A program made the position numbers and the translations under genes. Source: Chionis minor (lineage: Eukaryota; Chordata; Aves; Charadriiformes; Chionididae). Taken from it: DNA of 64,000 nucleotides. The notes under the pieces are model-generated. The model worked only from the letters and a program-made list of their open reading frames with translations. It did no database searches and had not been told where the DNA came from. Location: assembly GCA_013398295.1 (NCBI GenBank), contig VZSF01001346.1:56585-120584 (forward strand), read 5' to 3'. The stretch's first letter is position 1. Each line of letters opens with the position of its first letter. Below, piece after piece: positions 21,894 through 36,800 of the stretch.

Positions 21894-24800
21894 GAAAAAT
21901 ATGAAGAAAAATTTTCCATTGCTAGATCATAAAAGCCTAGGGCAACAAAAATGAGCTTAAATATGACTGGCCATTAATAAGCTTAGAGTCTTAATGCATT
22001 CCTGAGATATCCTTTTTTTTTTTTTTTTTCCATGAGATACCACAATGCAAGATAGTGTACTAGAATATAGCAGTATAACTGAAGTAATGCTTTTATGATT
22101 GATAATTTCTCATAGATGATAATACATAAAAAAAGTTAAGTATGCATAGCATGCTGGCTATTTAGGTAATTTTAAAGGTATATGAAAATAAGTTTCTGGT
22201 TTCTAGCATTTTCTTGCTTCCTACCATTTTTTTCTGGACAATCCTTCAAAATATGCCATGGAATTATTTAAAGGATAAAAAAATAATGTGCTTCATTTTA
22301 GGATTAATAGCATCGGTGACAACTATGCACATGAATACCTACAAACGCCTTTTTGGTCTAAACATTGTTAATGTCTGTCTCTCTAACAAGACCATGCTCT
22401 GGTGGAAATCAGAGAGAAAGGTACAGGAGGGAGAGATACATATGCTGTCTTACCCATGTAAAGATCAGCGACCGAGCAGACTCCAGAAAAGTCTAGAAAT
22501 AAATTAATACAGTTCAGTTATTCTTGTTGGCTTCCTTCTTTACTTTTAATGAGCAAACATTGTTTGTGTCCCGTGTAAGATAAATCATGATAGAAGCCTA
22601 CTACGGGGGTGTCACTTTGCTGTCTGGCCTGCAGAGCAATTGCTGACCCGACAAGGCTTCCTGCCCTGGCCGCCCTTCCCTGCTGCTGCACCAGTTCTGC
22701 CTCTGGCAAGGGGGAGCTTTGAGGCTTTCCTGGACCTGGGGAATGTGCCAGCCCTGAAGCTTCCTTTGCTTCTTAGCATGTTTCCTGGGAACCAGTTCTA
22801 TTTATCATCATTTCATCGAAATGAGACAAGCTGGATTAAGCCTGCCGGATCGGTGCTGACTCCTCCAAGGCGCACCAGTAGCAGGAGAGTGCCTGGAGGC
22901 TCCACGTTCCAGGGTTGTACCACTGCATTGCTTCAGAGCTAAAAGGTAGTAGAAGCATGCAACAGAAGAGCTTTACACAAGAGCCTTTGAAATATTTAAT
23001 ATTTACTTTGGATAGAACAAAACATTTATGGATTCAGATAAAAAGATAGAAGACCCATCTTAGAAATGTCTTTTCTAAATGTCCGCACTGCTTTGATACT
23101 TTGCTTGGAAAACATCAAAATGCTTTTTAAGGAGCCTGTGCCTCCCCGACGTTGGATATGTATTGTCTCTTTTCACTTGCTCCAGAGCAGATGAGAGCGT
23201 GGCCCTGCGGCAGGGTCTCCTGGTGGTCATCTGTTGCCCAGGGTTTGTGCAGACAGAGCCCCCCCGGCAGGCTATCGGAGCTAGGGGATTGTTCCCCTGT
23301 ATTACTACAGCACACCTAAGTGCAAAACCAGGAGAGGAACAACCTTAACACCTGCTAAATACATTACTGACTCCTCATAGGTTCTTACAGCTAGTGCTGT
23401 CCTGCTAGTCTTCGTTCCGTGCACTTTTAGCTATTTAATGACCAGATTCTGCCTTACTCCTCTCCCCTTCCATCGGACAGGAAAATGCGAATTTGTGACC
23501 CGTTTGAGAGCTTTATCAGTTTCAATCAGTTTTTCACTGTAACCAGGGCACTTTAATGAGGTAGAGGTGATCTCCTTTGCTACTCGTCACTGGACTTGGG
23601 GTTTGTGATCTTTTCCCACCAAGCAACAGTAGTGTTTGGGAGCTGTATATTTAAGTGAGGCCTTCAATTGCCCCGTAGGGCTACAGAACCCAATGATCTT
23701 GGCGCACGCACAGATGCATCCTTGGAAATAAATACAGTTGCGATACATACATAGACAAATGCTACTGTAATGCCTGGAGAGGGGATCTATCTTTCTGTTA
23801 CAACCCACTGGGGTCACCAGGATGCAGTTCTGAGAAAGGCAAAACACATCTCTGATGGGGTAGGTTGGGGTTTTTTTCTGGCATCATTGTGAATCTCTGA
23901 TAACCGCCCCTACTGGATACCCCAGCAGGGAAAAAACACCAAGCATGAAATGTCATAATATAATGAAAACATAACAGGCTAAGGTCTGGGAGACTGTGGT
24001 AATAAAGAAATACAGCAGTCATGGATTGGAGATACAGAGTGTGAGCTATGTAGGTCAGTGTATTTAGTAGACTCCAGTATTAAGGTCTCACAAATACTTC
24101 TAATATTCTGCATATAATGAATTATTTTAGGAAACTTTATATTGCATTCTCTAAACTTGTATATTCTTCTACATCTTTTCTTTAATAAAGGCAGGTGCGT
24201 TAGTTACCATGAATACTCTGCAGATATCTGAGGGAAAGGAAAATTGTAACCCGTGCTTCTTACAAACTGCAAAATTACATAAAATACCTTTTCAGTCCAG
24301 CAATGTCAGGGCTGTGATGCCCAGTCTTGTGTTCTCTGAAAGTATTAGAAGCAACAAAAGCCTTACACCATTTTGAAGAAAGATTCTAAGCTATTGTAGG
24401 GAAGTTTTTTGCTCAGTTATGAAAGCTACAGATAGCTGTTTGTCCAGGATGAATATTTCTTATATTGGACCTTGGATTGCTGTCTCTTGAAATAAGTTTA
24501 TCTTTTTCTGTTGTGTTTGGTTTGGGATTTCTGTTTGTTTAGATGGTATTCTTCGGTCCGGAGCATTTTCCACCATCCCTGTGGTAATTTTTGAGCAAAG
24601 TGCATGTGAAGTTGTTAAGGGTGAACTGGCTGTCGTTTTCCTGACAAGTGAAATCTTAGGTTTAGTTATTTTTTAGGAAGATTGAGGGGGAAAACAAGAA
24701 GAGAGCTCTCAGTTTTCCTGTGATGGGGGTCCCTGCTATTCCTACTCCACGTTGAGGTGAAAATGAGATTAAAGTTCACATTCCTGCTTTACCTGAGCTT

Positions 24801-27800
24801 TTTGCTATACATGGGGAACAGAATTGGAAGACAATAGCACAAAAAAAATTGGTGAATAGTGCAAATGAAAAACAAAATTTACTGAGAAATCTTGGTCTGC
24901 TATTTTAGCTGAGATTATTGTCACCTTCAGGACTGCTCTCTCTCACTCGTCGTAAGATCATAGAGGGAGGGGGTTGGGTAAGTAGCTATGTCGTGTATTT
25001 TTTTGGCCATAGGGTGAATGCTCATATGAATTATTTCTGGTAACGTTGTTCCTGCACAGTAATTCCAATAACATTTAGCTTGCACAAGCAAGAAAATACA
25101 TAGTTGATTAGGCAGAGAAACATCAACTAAGGGGTGAAATAGGTATTTTGTGATGATTTAGCAGTCAAGAATGTCAGAGGTTGCCAAATTCTGTTGTTAA
25201 AGACAATGCTAATTCATCAAGTACCTGAACAGATGCCTAACTTGGACTTTCTTAGAATTACTCCTGTGTTGAAGGCATATTGCAAAATTATTCACAGTAT
25301 CAAAGTCTATGACGGCAAACCTTTTCCTTGTTATGTGTTGTGACCTGAAACTAAATTTTGCAGCCATGTAAGATGTGGGGTATCAAGGATGTAAGTTACA
25401 AGGAATGAAATCAGAGAGTAAAATTAACGTGCTCAAATCATAGTGTGTTAAAACTTTAGTGTTGCTCACTCATTTGGAAAAGAGGGGGAATAAGTATGGG
25501 AACTAAGGTCACTACTTTCATCCAAATAACAACCAAAAGCATCTCAGTGCCCACATGTTGTTGTGGCTGCTTTAGCAGTTTGCCCAGAAGTTTTTCAGAA
25601 CATTTTTAATCTAGTCAATAGTAAGTATTTTAAAAGCTGCCTTAAATGTTAAAAAGTGTAGCAAATTCATTAAGATACTGTGTTCCTAGTCCTGATACTG
25701 GATTCAGTGTACTGTCATTATGAGGATGAATTTTTTTTTTTTTTTGGCATGATCTTGAATTTGGTGTTGATACATGTTTGAAGGCCATCTAACAGCAAGA
25801 TATGGATTGTCACAGAGGGAGCAGAAAGTTTTTACCAGTTTTGGACTTTGTTGGGATAGGGTATGTCACGTTTGGGGATACCGGCACAGGCAAAGGGAAG
25901 CGTCACCTTCTTTTCTCCGTTCTGTGGGGTAAAAGAAAGCTTTTGAGCAGGGCAGCAGCAACATTAAGCTCTTGAATCCTCGTTCTTAAAAATATTTTAA
26001 CTCAATCTGTGCCTTTTCCCAACCTGGCTGTCATACTATTAGTAATCAAAGGCTCAAGCTTTTCTAGGGTAGATGATTGTACAAAGCAAATGTTTAGCAA
26101 TATGTTTCCATACTGTGACTCGAAGTTGTGCACCTAATTGTGCTACTCACAGCTCACGCTGTGCGAGCCAGAGGAGCCACCCAGTCAGAGAACAGAAGCA
26201 GTACTGTGTAACTTCTGTAAGTAATTGACCTGATGGAGGCTGTATTTGCAGAAAACCCTCTACGAGCTGACTGCACATCAAGAATAATCCTCCAGATAAT
26301 GAGCACATTTGAGAATCTTGCTAACTCTTCATGGGCAATTTTCCGGCAGACGTCAAATGAGTTCAGCAAATGTTAGTCGCCAACTGCGATACTTTGCCAA
26401 TATTTTGGAATGCTGCTGTCTCTGCTGAGAGGTTGTTGATCTTTTTCTTTCAAGAAAGCCCATTCTATGCAAGTGCAGTTGCGTTAATGTAACTAGATCA
26501 CGGTGGACGCACATGACAGAAACCACAGCTCTTGAAGCCTGGCGTGCTGCTGTAGTTGTAATCTGTACCATGGTGCTGTCTACTGCTGAGCCATAACGTA
26601 GGTGCTGAGCGGAGGCAGCCAGGATGCTGAGCCCCAGGGATGACCCTGGGAGAGAAGCCAAGGGAGGCTGCAGCTGCTCATCCTGATACTCAGGATCCTG
26701 TCAGGCAGGGCACGACTGAGTCAAATTAATACTGCGTATCTCTGCCAAAATCTACCTATTCCTTTCCCTGAAAAAAAAGAGGGAACGCAGCTGCTAAATT
26801 ATTTAGTAAATGTAGCAAACTCTTCTCATTTTCCCTGAAGAGTGATTTTTGTAAGACTTTTCTAGATCATGGCTTTCGTCTGTATATAGACCAGGACACT
26901 GAAATGGCTTCACCATTTATGAAGTCCTTAAATTGCCTAAGGAAAAGTCTGTGACTATTACAGAGTCGTGTCGAGAAGATAATTATCCTGAACATTAAGA
27001 ACACATCTACAAAGAAATCTGGGGATGCTGTTACGTTCTTGGCTGTATGTTTTCATTGTAATTTCTTGAGGAAATTCTGGACAGATGGCGTAGGTGATTT
27101 AACAGGAGATTGCAAGCTCCTCTCTGGCAACTTCATTTGAAGGTTTCTTAAATAATCCAAATGCTTTTTCTGTGCCTGGGTGTAATGGACTTGAAAACAA
27201 ATCAGTTCTGCAAAGGAAGACCTTCCTCTCTAGAATATATATGGAAAGGGACTGTAGCAGATGTAAGAGCTGCAGTCTCGGGTTAAAGGGAGGAAAGTTC
27301 AAGCACTGATTTCTGGTCCACATTTTTTAGAAAAATCAGTTCTTCTACTTTGGGGACCCCCAATTGCCATATGTTAAAAGAGACTGGCTTCCCTTCTCTT
27401 CCTTCAAAGGCAACAAGGACAAATATTTTCTGAAAATCAGGCTATGGTTTAAGTTATGCTGTTTGTACATAGCGAATCATTTCTTGTTCACAGAAATATT
27501 GATGATGGGCTTTACCCTAGGCGTAATGTGAACGTGAAAGCACATATTTGCACAAGCGATTCTTTCATACTAATAGTGCTCTTTTCATGAATGCTGATTT
27601 GTAGATGGTTTATGCTGTATTTCATCACTGAATTGAAGAACTGATCTCTGGAAACAAATTTGGGATATATAAATTATTTTTCAATATTTACTGCCTGCTC
27701 TTAATGTGAATGAAAAGTAAGAATGACTGTGCATTAGGGAATTTTGTGAAAAACTTCTAAGTCTTATATAGGGAAAATGCAAGTTTTAGAATTTAGAGTA

Positions 27801-30800
27801 AATGTGCCTATGCTACCAAAGCTTCCCTAACCTTTAAAGAGCTTCTGTGGTGTCTTTTAAGAGTTAAAAGTTACTCTATGTGAAAGGAAATTTGCATATG
27901 AGTGACTTTTCTGTATTTTCCACTTTATATTTTTTCCAATTAATGTATCTCTATATAAACAGGATTTTCTGTTCTTTTTCAAGAACTGCTGAGGTAGCCT
28001 ACATAAAAGAATTAAACAGTACTTTCATTGCTTTTTTTCTCATGCTTAAGAATGAATTATGCATCTATATTTTCTCAATGAAATAATTTGCATGTTAAAA
28101 ATTAAACAGTTTCCACCATGACCAAGTTGTGAAGTGCAATTTTCAATTGCAGATCAAACAGTTGAAAGAAACATTTAGGAATATTTGCATCAACACAAAC
28201 ATCAGATTTACCATGACTGAGAGGATTGAGATAAGTTATGGGTTAGGAAATGTGAGCTTGACATGAAGGACCATTCCTTGGCTGTCAGTGTATGGAGGTG
28301 GGATCTCATTGTTGGTTTGAGCAGGCTTTCTTTCTGGCTTGGTTTGAACATCAGGAGCTGTGTAGCTATAAATTCCCATCCAAGTTTTGCAGCTCAGGGA
28401 GTATTTTCTGTGTAGAAAGTATTTCCCCGCTTTCTCTGAGCAGGGGTTTGAGATCTGCTAGGTTGGCCATACACTGCTTAGCGATTTTTGTAGTCACAGA
28501 GCACTCCTTAAGGAGTTTGGTGATAACAATTGGCCTCAGTATAACTGAGGAGTAGCTGCTTTCTCTTGTGGTGACTAGGAGCCTGGGCTGCACCAGATGT
28601 GACTACGTGGGGCTTCTGTAGCTGCATTTTCTTCCTGGTAAGTCTGGCTTTGAATAAAACTGGCCTTGGAGAATCCCTTGTGCTGGTGGTGGAGAACAAA
28701 GTGGTGATAGATCAAGAATCAAACTTGGCCAAACTGGACACTGCACCTGTCTGGGTCTGGGTATTTCATAAGAGCAAAACATTCACAGTTGGTTTGCTAA
28801 CCAGAAAAAAAGTATGATTTTGTAAAATCTGGTATTCATAGGAAATGGAATTATTTTTTTTTTTATCCCACTTGGCGTGTCTCAACATGACATTTTCAGT
28901 AGCCCTCTTACTATTTTGGTTGCTTTTTAAAACAACTCACTTGGTCATAGTCATTGTATGTTTGTGATAGCCTGGTCTTCTCTGAAGTCTCTGACAGTGG
29001 TATCACACAACTGACTCCATGTAGAAGGAGGTGAAAGAACAGACCAGACCCTGGGGACCATCTGTATGATAGATGTATGACGAGCTATGCTTGGTCAGAT
29101 ATTAGTCTAGAATAGTTAATAGTTAGATTTTACTCAACTGAAAATAATATTAAAACTTGGGACATGTCAACCAGCAGTTCTGTCTTGTTATATTGCTGTT
29201 GCAACTGATTTATCTGGAGCCAGTGTGTGCTGCTGTTAATGGGAGTTTTGCTGCTGACTTTAGTAGTGGGCGTTTTAAGCACATATTCTTTGCACTAACT
29301 AAAGGAGAGAGAGAAGAAATGAAGAACATAAACTGAAAGAGCAGAATGGTCTTAAGCAGAAATCTTTTTCTTTTATTATTATTTTTTCATTTAAAGTTGC
29401 CCAGGAGATGTCAAGTTCAGGTCTGTGCATTTTTTCCCATGAATGCTTTTCAGAAAGAGTATTAAAAAACACTTTGTGACCTCATGTTGTGATAGGTCAT
29501 TTGTGATTACATCAGTCATGTCCTGTTACAGCAGTAACATTTAAATTGCATCTCAGTATGGTTATAAACTGATGCAAATAACATATTTCACTTTGGGTTA
29601 CCATAGCCACAACCATTATTTTCTTATGCTATTGTGCTGTGCTTCATTGTGAAATTTCACAGTGAGGTTCCTTAGCTCATGTCACCACCAATTTGGTTAC
29701 AGTATTTTGCATCTAATGAAAGTTTAGGACAAAAAAAAAAAAAGAGGATTTCAGTTGTTAAAAAAAATTTCAAGGGGCAAACCTTTAGAACTGCTTTAAC
29801 AAAATCTTTATTACTTGTGAAACAATTTTACATAATTTATTACCAGAGTCAATAGGTTAGATTACCTTCAAGTAATAGTGTCTGAAATCAAATATACTGC
29901 TGTTCTTGCCTTAACCATCTTAAATCTCACTATTTCATTTCCTTTGTATTCACAGCGGTGCCTGTGAAATGGTGGTCTGGGTTATGACATCAAGAATAGA
30001 TGAGGTGGCCTTGATTATATAGATGCCTACCCTAGCAGCGCTGCCATTCTCAATTAATCTATGTCAAAAGTGGAGGAGTAACAATTATGTGAAGACTGGA
30101 ACACCTGAAATCACACTTCACAATGACTGTGGTGATGATAACTCATTGAACTGGATAATGAATCTAGTTCGCACAATTCACATGTTATCAGGGGCACTGG
30201 AAGAAAAGTACAAACAATTAAAACTTTTGGATTTACTGGGGAAAGTTCTAAAATAGTTTTGAACCTGCCCATTAAGGGATCTGCCATGATGCTTAGGGAA
30301 CTTTGCTTTCAACCTTATCAAAACTGGGGGCACTTCAGGATGGGAACATTGATTATTGCTAAGTATAAAAACATTTTTATAACCTCAGAGCATAGCTTTT
30401 CTTGATAGACAGTTACTGGAGGGATTCTTCCCTATCCCAGGGGTATCTGTATCATACCTATATTTATTGTAATTGTTACATTTCTTTTACCTGTGAATGA
30501 CTCAGGCTTTTTTAAAAGGATAAAAATTAGCTAGAATTCACCTTATTTTCTCATTTCTTCCACAGCAATGAGGCTATTAAATTTTGTGACTGTTGATTTT
30601 AGGTGTTCATATAATACCATAGCTCAACATTTTGGTGCTTAATAAAAAACTTTAAATATCATCAGATGTCCAAGGAAATTGTTGGATGCTGTGACACTCT
30701 AGCTATGTGAGCACCTTTTTTCCGCCCCTTGAAAATATTCCCCATGTTGAAGCGTTCCTGGAGCCTTGCTCTGTCCACCCAAGAACAGGTTGCAGTTCAG

Positions 30801-33800
30801 GTTTTTTTCATGTTTGCATTACAGTAATTAATGTGAAGCTGGGCTGTGAAGCATTTGTCACCGTAAGCTATTTATAAGTCAAGCTTCAACTTTCTAATTC
30901 CCTTTGTGAAGTGGTTGTGATACATTTAACACAAGCTGTTGCTTTCAAAATTGCACCTGTTTCTCACAGAACTGTAACATTAAAAAAAACCAAACCCACA
31001 ACCAACCAACCAAATGACCTTTTTCTTCAACCTGGAATATATGGCCCAGACTTTAGTCAGAAGACTTATTCTCAAATAGGTGAAAAACGTTTACTAGTCA
31101 TACACTTTTATCTTTGTTGGGGTTTTTGGGGTTTTTTTGTAATTGGTTTGTCATGATTGAGATTCCCCACTGTATAGGAACTTTTCTGGGCATTGTTTTC
31201 TGATAGCATGGCCTTAAATCTGGCAGAGACAAATAACTGCAGCTTTAACACAGCCGGGTGGTAGCTGCTTGCAGCTGGCTGTGTCCCCTCCCCTCCAGCT
31301 GGTGGGTTTTCCTGGGATGCTGCCCCAGTGTCTCTCCAGCTGCGGCCCTGAGCCTCTGCAGTGCCGGCTGGGCTTTCCAAAGAAGTTACTTTCCAAGAGG
31401 ACTATCTCTTCTCTGTAAAAGTGGGATTTGCCTCCTATTTGCACTGAAAGGAGCTGGAATGACATGTTATTGGCTTGGCCGTTTGCCTTAAATACATGGA
31501 GTGGTGCATTCCCGGTAAGGAGCTGGGGGACCATCAGCTGGTTGGTGTGACGCTCATGTGCTCGCTGACCTCAGCGCAGCTAGGTCCAGCTGCGGGCCAG
31601 CACTTCTGGCTGTTAGCTATACATGATTGCCTTTACAACGAAGACTGGAAACGCCTTTCTTTTCACTTTGTCATAACTAAATGGAAGATGGAGTTTTGCT
31701 CAAACTTAAATGGAAACCTACTTTTACTGGGGATTGAACAAGAAAAATTTCAGCCGCAGAAGAGAGCATTTTTTGCAAAGCTATTAACATTTGAGAGCAA
31801 GGTAGTGTCAGGCTCTTTCAACTCGCACATACAGAGCATTTCACAGAAATGACCCCATACAATTTGTCAGCATTTAGTTTTCTGAAGCGTGCAGTTAAAA
31901 GGACCGTTGTACAATGTCGCACTTACACATTCACAGAACACACACTCAACACAAGAGGCCCTTTGCCTTCCCTTGTGGCAACGATTTAAAAATGGGTTCA
32001 CAGTAACTGGAGTTTTTTGAATGAATCAAATAAAGGAGCGCATGCTGTAGTAAACTGGTAAATATATATCCTTGTGGATCTACAGGAGCAAATTTGTCCT
32101 CATTCTTCTGCGGTATTTCAAAAGTGCAGCAAACTGTGTCCTCAGCTGAGACACAGGTTTGAACAATACTGTTTGGGATCACAAATGGGTTGCTGTCCTT
32201 AGCTAAAGTGTAAACCCATTCTGGGTTATCAGCTATGCCGCCTTAGTTCACCCTCTTCCCCAAAAGAATGTTTCTTTCTTTTTCCACCTTATTCCCTTTA
32301 TGAAAACTGTGAACATTGGCTACTAGTCTCAGTGAAAGAAACCTGCGTGTCTCTAGAGAAAGCAGGCAGTTAACAGCTGCTCAGATCAGAGTTTAACTCG
32401 AGCCCTATGAGAGTTGTTGTACGCAAAAATGGAGGAAGTTTTCTCACAAACTATTATTGATGAACAGTGGTTTGTGAGAATTTCTCAGTTAATAATTTAT
32501 CTCCCAGCTGGGCAGAATATGGCTGATAATCTTGGGTATCTAATAAAAGCTGTAGGAAGAACTGCATTCTGGTAAAGTGTAAATCTGAATTCCTGTTTCA
32601 ACTCACTTTTATCACTTATGTCATTAGAGATGTCCTTCATGTGTACTTTTAAAGTTTTCACTAGGGAGCATAAATTTCAAATCCTAAAGAACTGTGCGAG
32701 TAGTCAGGAATACTAACTCTGATTTCTTACATCTTTTGTCTGTGAGTCTTCCTAATTAGGGGTATTTGCAGTGACTGGTAACTAGGAAAATAGCTAAGCA
32801 AACTTCTTCCTAATGTGCGCGTATGTGTGTTTGTCTTTCTTTCCCTGAACATAACAGGGCCTATTTCTGTAGGCTCATTATGCTGCCAGCACATTTTGAT
32901 TTCTCCTTTTCCTGTTGTGACTAGTGAAGCAAAACCATTGCAATTGTGACTTGTCAGAATAATTGGAAACTCTCCAGTTGGCTCCTTCACCTGTAATTGC
33001 GTTGTCCCTACTGGGTTGATGTAGGTGTAAATGTAGACTCACTGTCTATATTGAAGGATTTCTCCAAACATAGGCAAAGTAATGTTATGGAAAGGATGGC
33101 CTGAGGCATATTCAGAGTTGAAAAGCTGGGAAAGCAGTCTTCCTCTTCCTCCCAGCTTGACTTTTACTCAGACTCGACTCTGGCATGGGTAAAGCATGCG
33201 ATCACAGTGCTGCTCCAGAGAAGATTATGCAGCAACTTGTACGCAGCATTGCTCAGTGCTTCCTGTTGCTCTGCTTTGGTGCGTTGTGCTATTAGCATCA
33301 CTGATGCTGAGGATGGCTGTCTGACTTGATTCTGATGCAGCTCAACAGACAAAATTCTCTTTTTATCACCCACTTTTCTCCGAGATGTGTTGGCTTCTGC
33401 TTGGATAGGAATATAATGGACTACTGATAGAAATCAACTTTGTGAAGCAATAAACAGTAAATATATTCTGTCACTGTGCCCAAAGGGAATCATATCATAC
33501 CTTAGTTATCCATGTTTTCAAGGCCAAGCCTTAAGGAGAAAGAGGGTACATGAATATACAGTGTAAAAATATAGATTGCTTCTCTTAGCTCTCCATCTGT
33601 GGACCTTCAAGAGCCTTATAAACACAAGCTCACTGAGCAGCTGTATACCCAAAGGAGGCAGGTAATACAGTAATAAAATCTGCCAAGCAAGTTAAGGATC
33701 CAAATCTTGATACATACCCCAGGGTTGTGAGAATAGAGCGGTTAAATAGAGCGGTTTCACGGAAAGGCATTCTTCTGGGAGGCTTTTTCTTATAGAAGCA

Positions 33801-36800
33801 ACACAAGATCAAACCCCACTTTTGATTATTTTACAAACTTCGGGGGTGCTTAGTGTTTGCGTAGAATCAGAAGAGATTGCTATATAAATAACATGAACCC
33901 AGACCTTCTCTGGAGGAAGGTGCTTGGCTTATAGCGTGGCTGGAAACAACAGGGATTCTCCTAGCACATTTAAACTCTGTGCAGGTCTCCCTCAACATCC
34001 TAAACCCATCTCTTGCTTTCGGCAGTCTCCTTTCAGCATTATTTTAATCTGAGAGATCTCGTGAACAAAAGAGATTTTAAAGCAGTCTGCAATCTGTGGT
34101 TCCATTTATTTCCCAGCTATTCTGATATCAAAGGCAGCACGAAGCAAAAATGAGATGAAATGCAGTAAAGCAGCTGTCAGGCCAACCGCTGTGGGATCAC
34201 ACGGGCCATGGGAGGGACACTGCTTGGCTGTGTGACCGAATGCTTGACATGGGAGTCCCTGAGTTGTGACTCAGCCAGTGTCTCCTCTGGCCCTTTCTAT
34301 CTAGCGAGGAAGAAGGTGTGCTGTGATTCACCCTCCTCCTATGGAAAAAGCCAGGGAACATGAGGGTTGATGCAAACATCAGTAACGCTTTGTCCTGCTT
34401 GGGTGAAAATAACCGATTTCCTGGCACTCCCATTCAAAGCCGGGTAAGAGCTGCTGGAGAGGCAGGGGGTGTCTGGCTAAACCCTGCCCAAAGCAGAGGT
34501 GATCCTGCCCGGGATGTGCGGGGGAAGCCTCCCCATACTGTGTGGTTCAAGGTGGGTGGAAGACAAACAATCTAAATGCACAAAATTTCAAATTATTCTC
34601 TAAAAGCCTTTCTGGTTACTGATGCAATGAAGAATAATGCCCCATAGCAAAGGGGATGTAAATAATTTCTCAACAGTTTCTTTTGGTTGTGAGGTAACAT
34701 AACTAAGAGCTGCCCAATACTTTTAAAGATACTTGCAATGTTTTATTTTTCTTTCATACTCTTAAGAAAAGCACTCTCTCTGTCCTTTTCTTTGAACAAA
34801 TTAATTTGCTGGTCTGTGTAGCTCAGAGTGCACGTACTTTGCAAAGATGCTGCCATCTGCCATTTAGTTTCCTTTCTAAGCTGTGATCTTAGACATACAT
34901 TTCAGGGAAAAGGAAGCCAAGTGGTTGAGTTTATTTTCCCTTTGTGTGAACAACAATGGGAATAATTCCAGAGCCAGGCAGCAAGGCTGTCTGAAATGCC
35001 AACTGCAAATCACCTTTTCAGTGAGGCATTAATTCATTCTGTGAAAAATGTGCACAGACTGGAGAAAAGAACTCCATTTCAATTCCTCCCCCGTCCACTG
35101 GCTGGATCAATTAAACTCTAAATAGGAAGTTTTTGAGATGATTTATGTCAAATTATGGTTTTTACTTTTCCGAACCCTTATTTCTGATCATCTCCTCTCC
35201 CTCTCAGCCACACATGCCTGCTGCAGAAGATGGGGGAGCGGTGGAGGGTGCTGCCGGGTGCGTAGCGGGACCGGGGCTGCTAGGAGGCAGCCCCTGGCCC
35301 ACGGGACACAGGGACACAGCACTCCCCGCAATCAGGAACCTCTTGGTGGCTGAGAGGGATTAACAGTTCCTGCCAGTGGGCAGGGGCAGTGAGAAGAGCA
35401 GGATAGGGGGCACTTTGCCCTTCTTTGGAGGCAAAGGATCGCCTTGTCTTTGGAGACGGGTGCTTCAGGAGCTGAGAAATACTACATGAGATCAAGATGG
35501 AAAACATTTCTTTGCATCTGCACCTGGGAAATTAGAGTCACAGTGTGTGTGTGCAAGCCAGCATTGCCACAAAAATATCCATACATTCGTTAATACTTTA
35601 TGATTATTTTTAGTCACATCAGTTCCCCAATCAGATTTGCCTCATGGTCATGCAAGAGCCTGGATCAGCACGGCTAGGGGGCATCATCAGCCTGAAGTGA
35701 GAGGATGTGGCAAAATGGGGCAGACCTGTTTTCATGGCCACACTTCTGGTTTAAATGATCATCAGAGAGCTGAGGGCTCCCCTTGTTCCACTGGGGACTG
35801 TAGCAGTAGCCCCAAGGTTTCCCTATACAAGAATAAGAGCAAGCACACAGCTCCTTTCTTCCTGTTGCAGCATTTGCACACAAGTAATAAACCAAGAAGC
35901 CTTGCCTATTAAATATTTAGGTTTAAATTTCACTGATGACTGGTATGTTTTGGAAATCAATTCAAGCACTTCTTGAGATTTAAAAAAATAACTCTCTCTT
36001 TTAAAATTTGTTTTCGCAATACCAAATGATTCTTTGTATCCTTTGACTCTCCTGAGATCACTCTGAACTGAAACTGGAAACATAATTGGATTTTAACAGG
36101 AAACTTGTTCGTGCATATAGCAGCTTTAAAGGGCATGAATAGTATAGTGTTTGAGAATGTGCTGCTATTTGAAAGGTTGATGTGATTTTCTGATTTTGAC
36201 ATAAAATGAAAACATAGTGAGGGGCTGTCACAAGCCTCTGAATCAGCCAGATTCTTTTTAGAAGCTGAAGGCAGCTCTTGGCTCAGGTAAGCTATTCTCC
36301 CACATGTGCCTTTGCCAAATCAGAGTGTGTGTGTCAGGGCTTTTTTGCTGTTGTTTTTTTTCTCCAGATGGTGTAACGAGGGGTAGACTGCTCATTGCTT
36401 GCCAAGGGTTGTATAACACTGTGGCAGAATGCAATCCCAAGCTGCAGTTTTGAAGGCAGCGTATCAATCACTTACTCATCAGGTTCTTACACTTCTTGTG
36501 TGGAGGGTCAAACCTCTGTCATTAGGCCAAACCTATTAACAAGTTTCATCCAAATGTTTTTAAAGTGATGAAATTTGGTATGTTTTCACTCCAATGTTGA
36601 ATGAAGTATCCACCGTTAGGATGGTAGGAACCAATATGCAGCTTTTTTTTTTTTCTGTACTTCAAACCTAAGTCACTAAATCCCTCACATCAGATAAAAA
36701 TAATAACGCTTTGGGTTTGCCTGTGAATTTTCTCTATAGTACATCTAAAGTAAAAGCAAGAAGTATTTGGTGTCACAAATGATTTACTTCCTTGGTTGTG

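Noticed and set aside
29648..29661. 14-bp palindrome TGTGAAATTTCACA
   Set aside because: Several palindromes of this length are expected by chance in 64 kb.
31475..31852. 125-codon open frame on the plus strand
   Set aside because: Composition and lack of similarity to anything known suggest chance.
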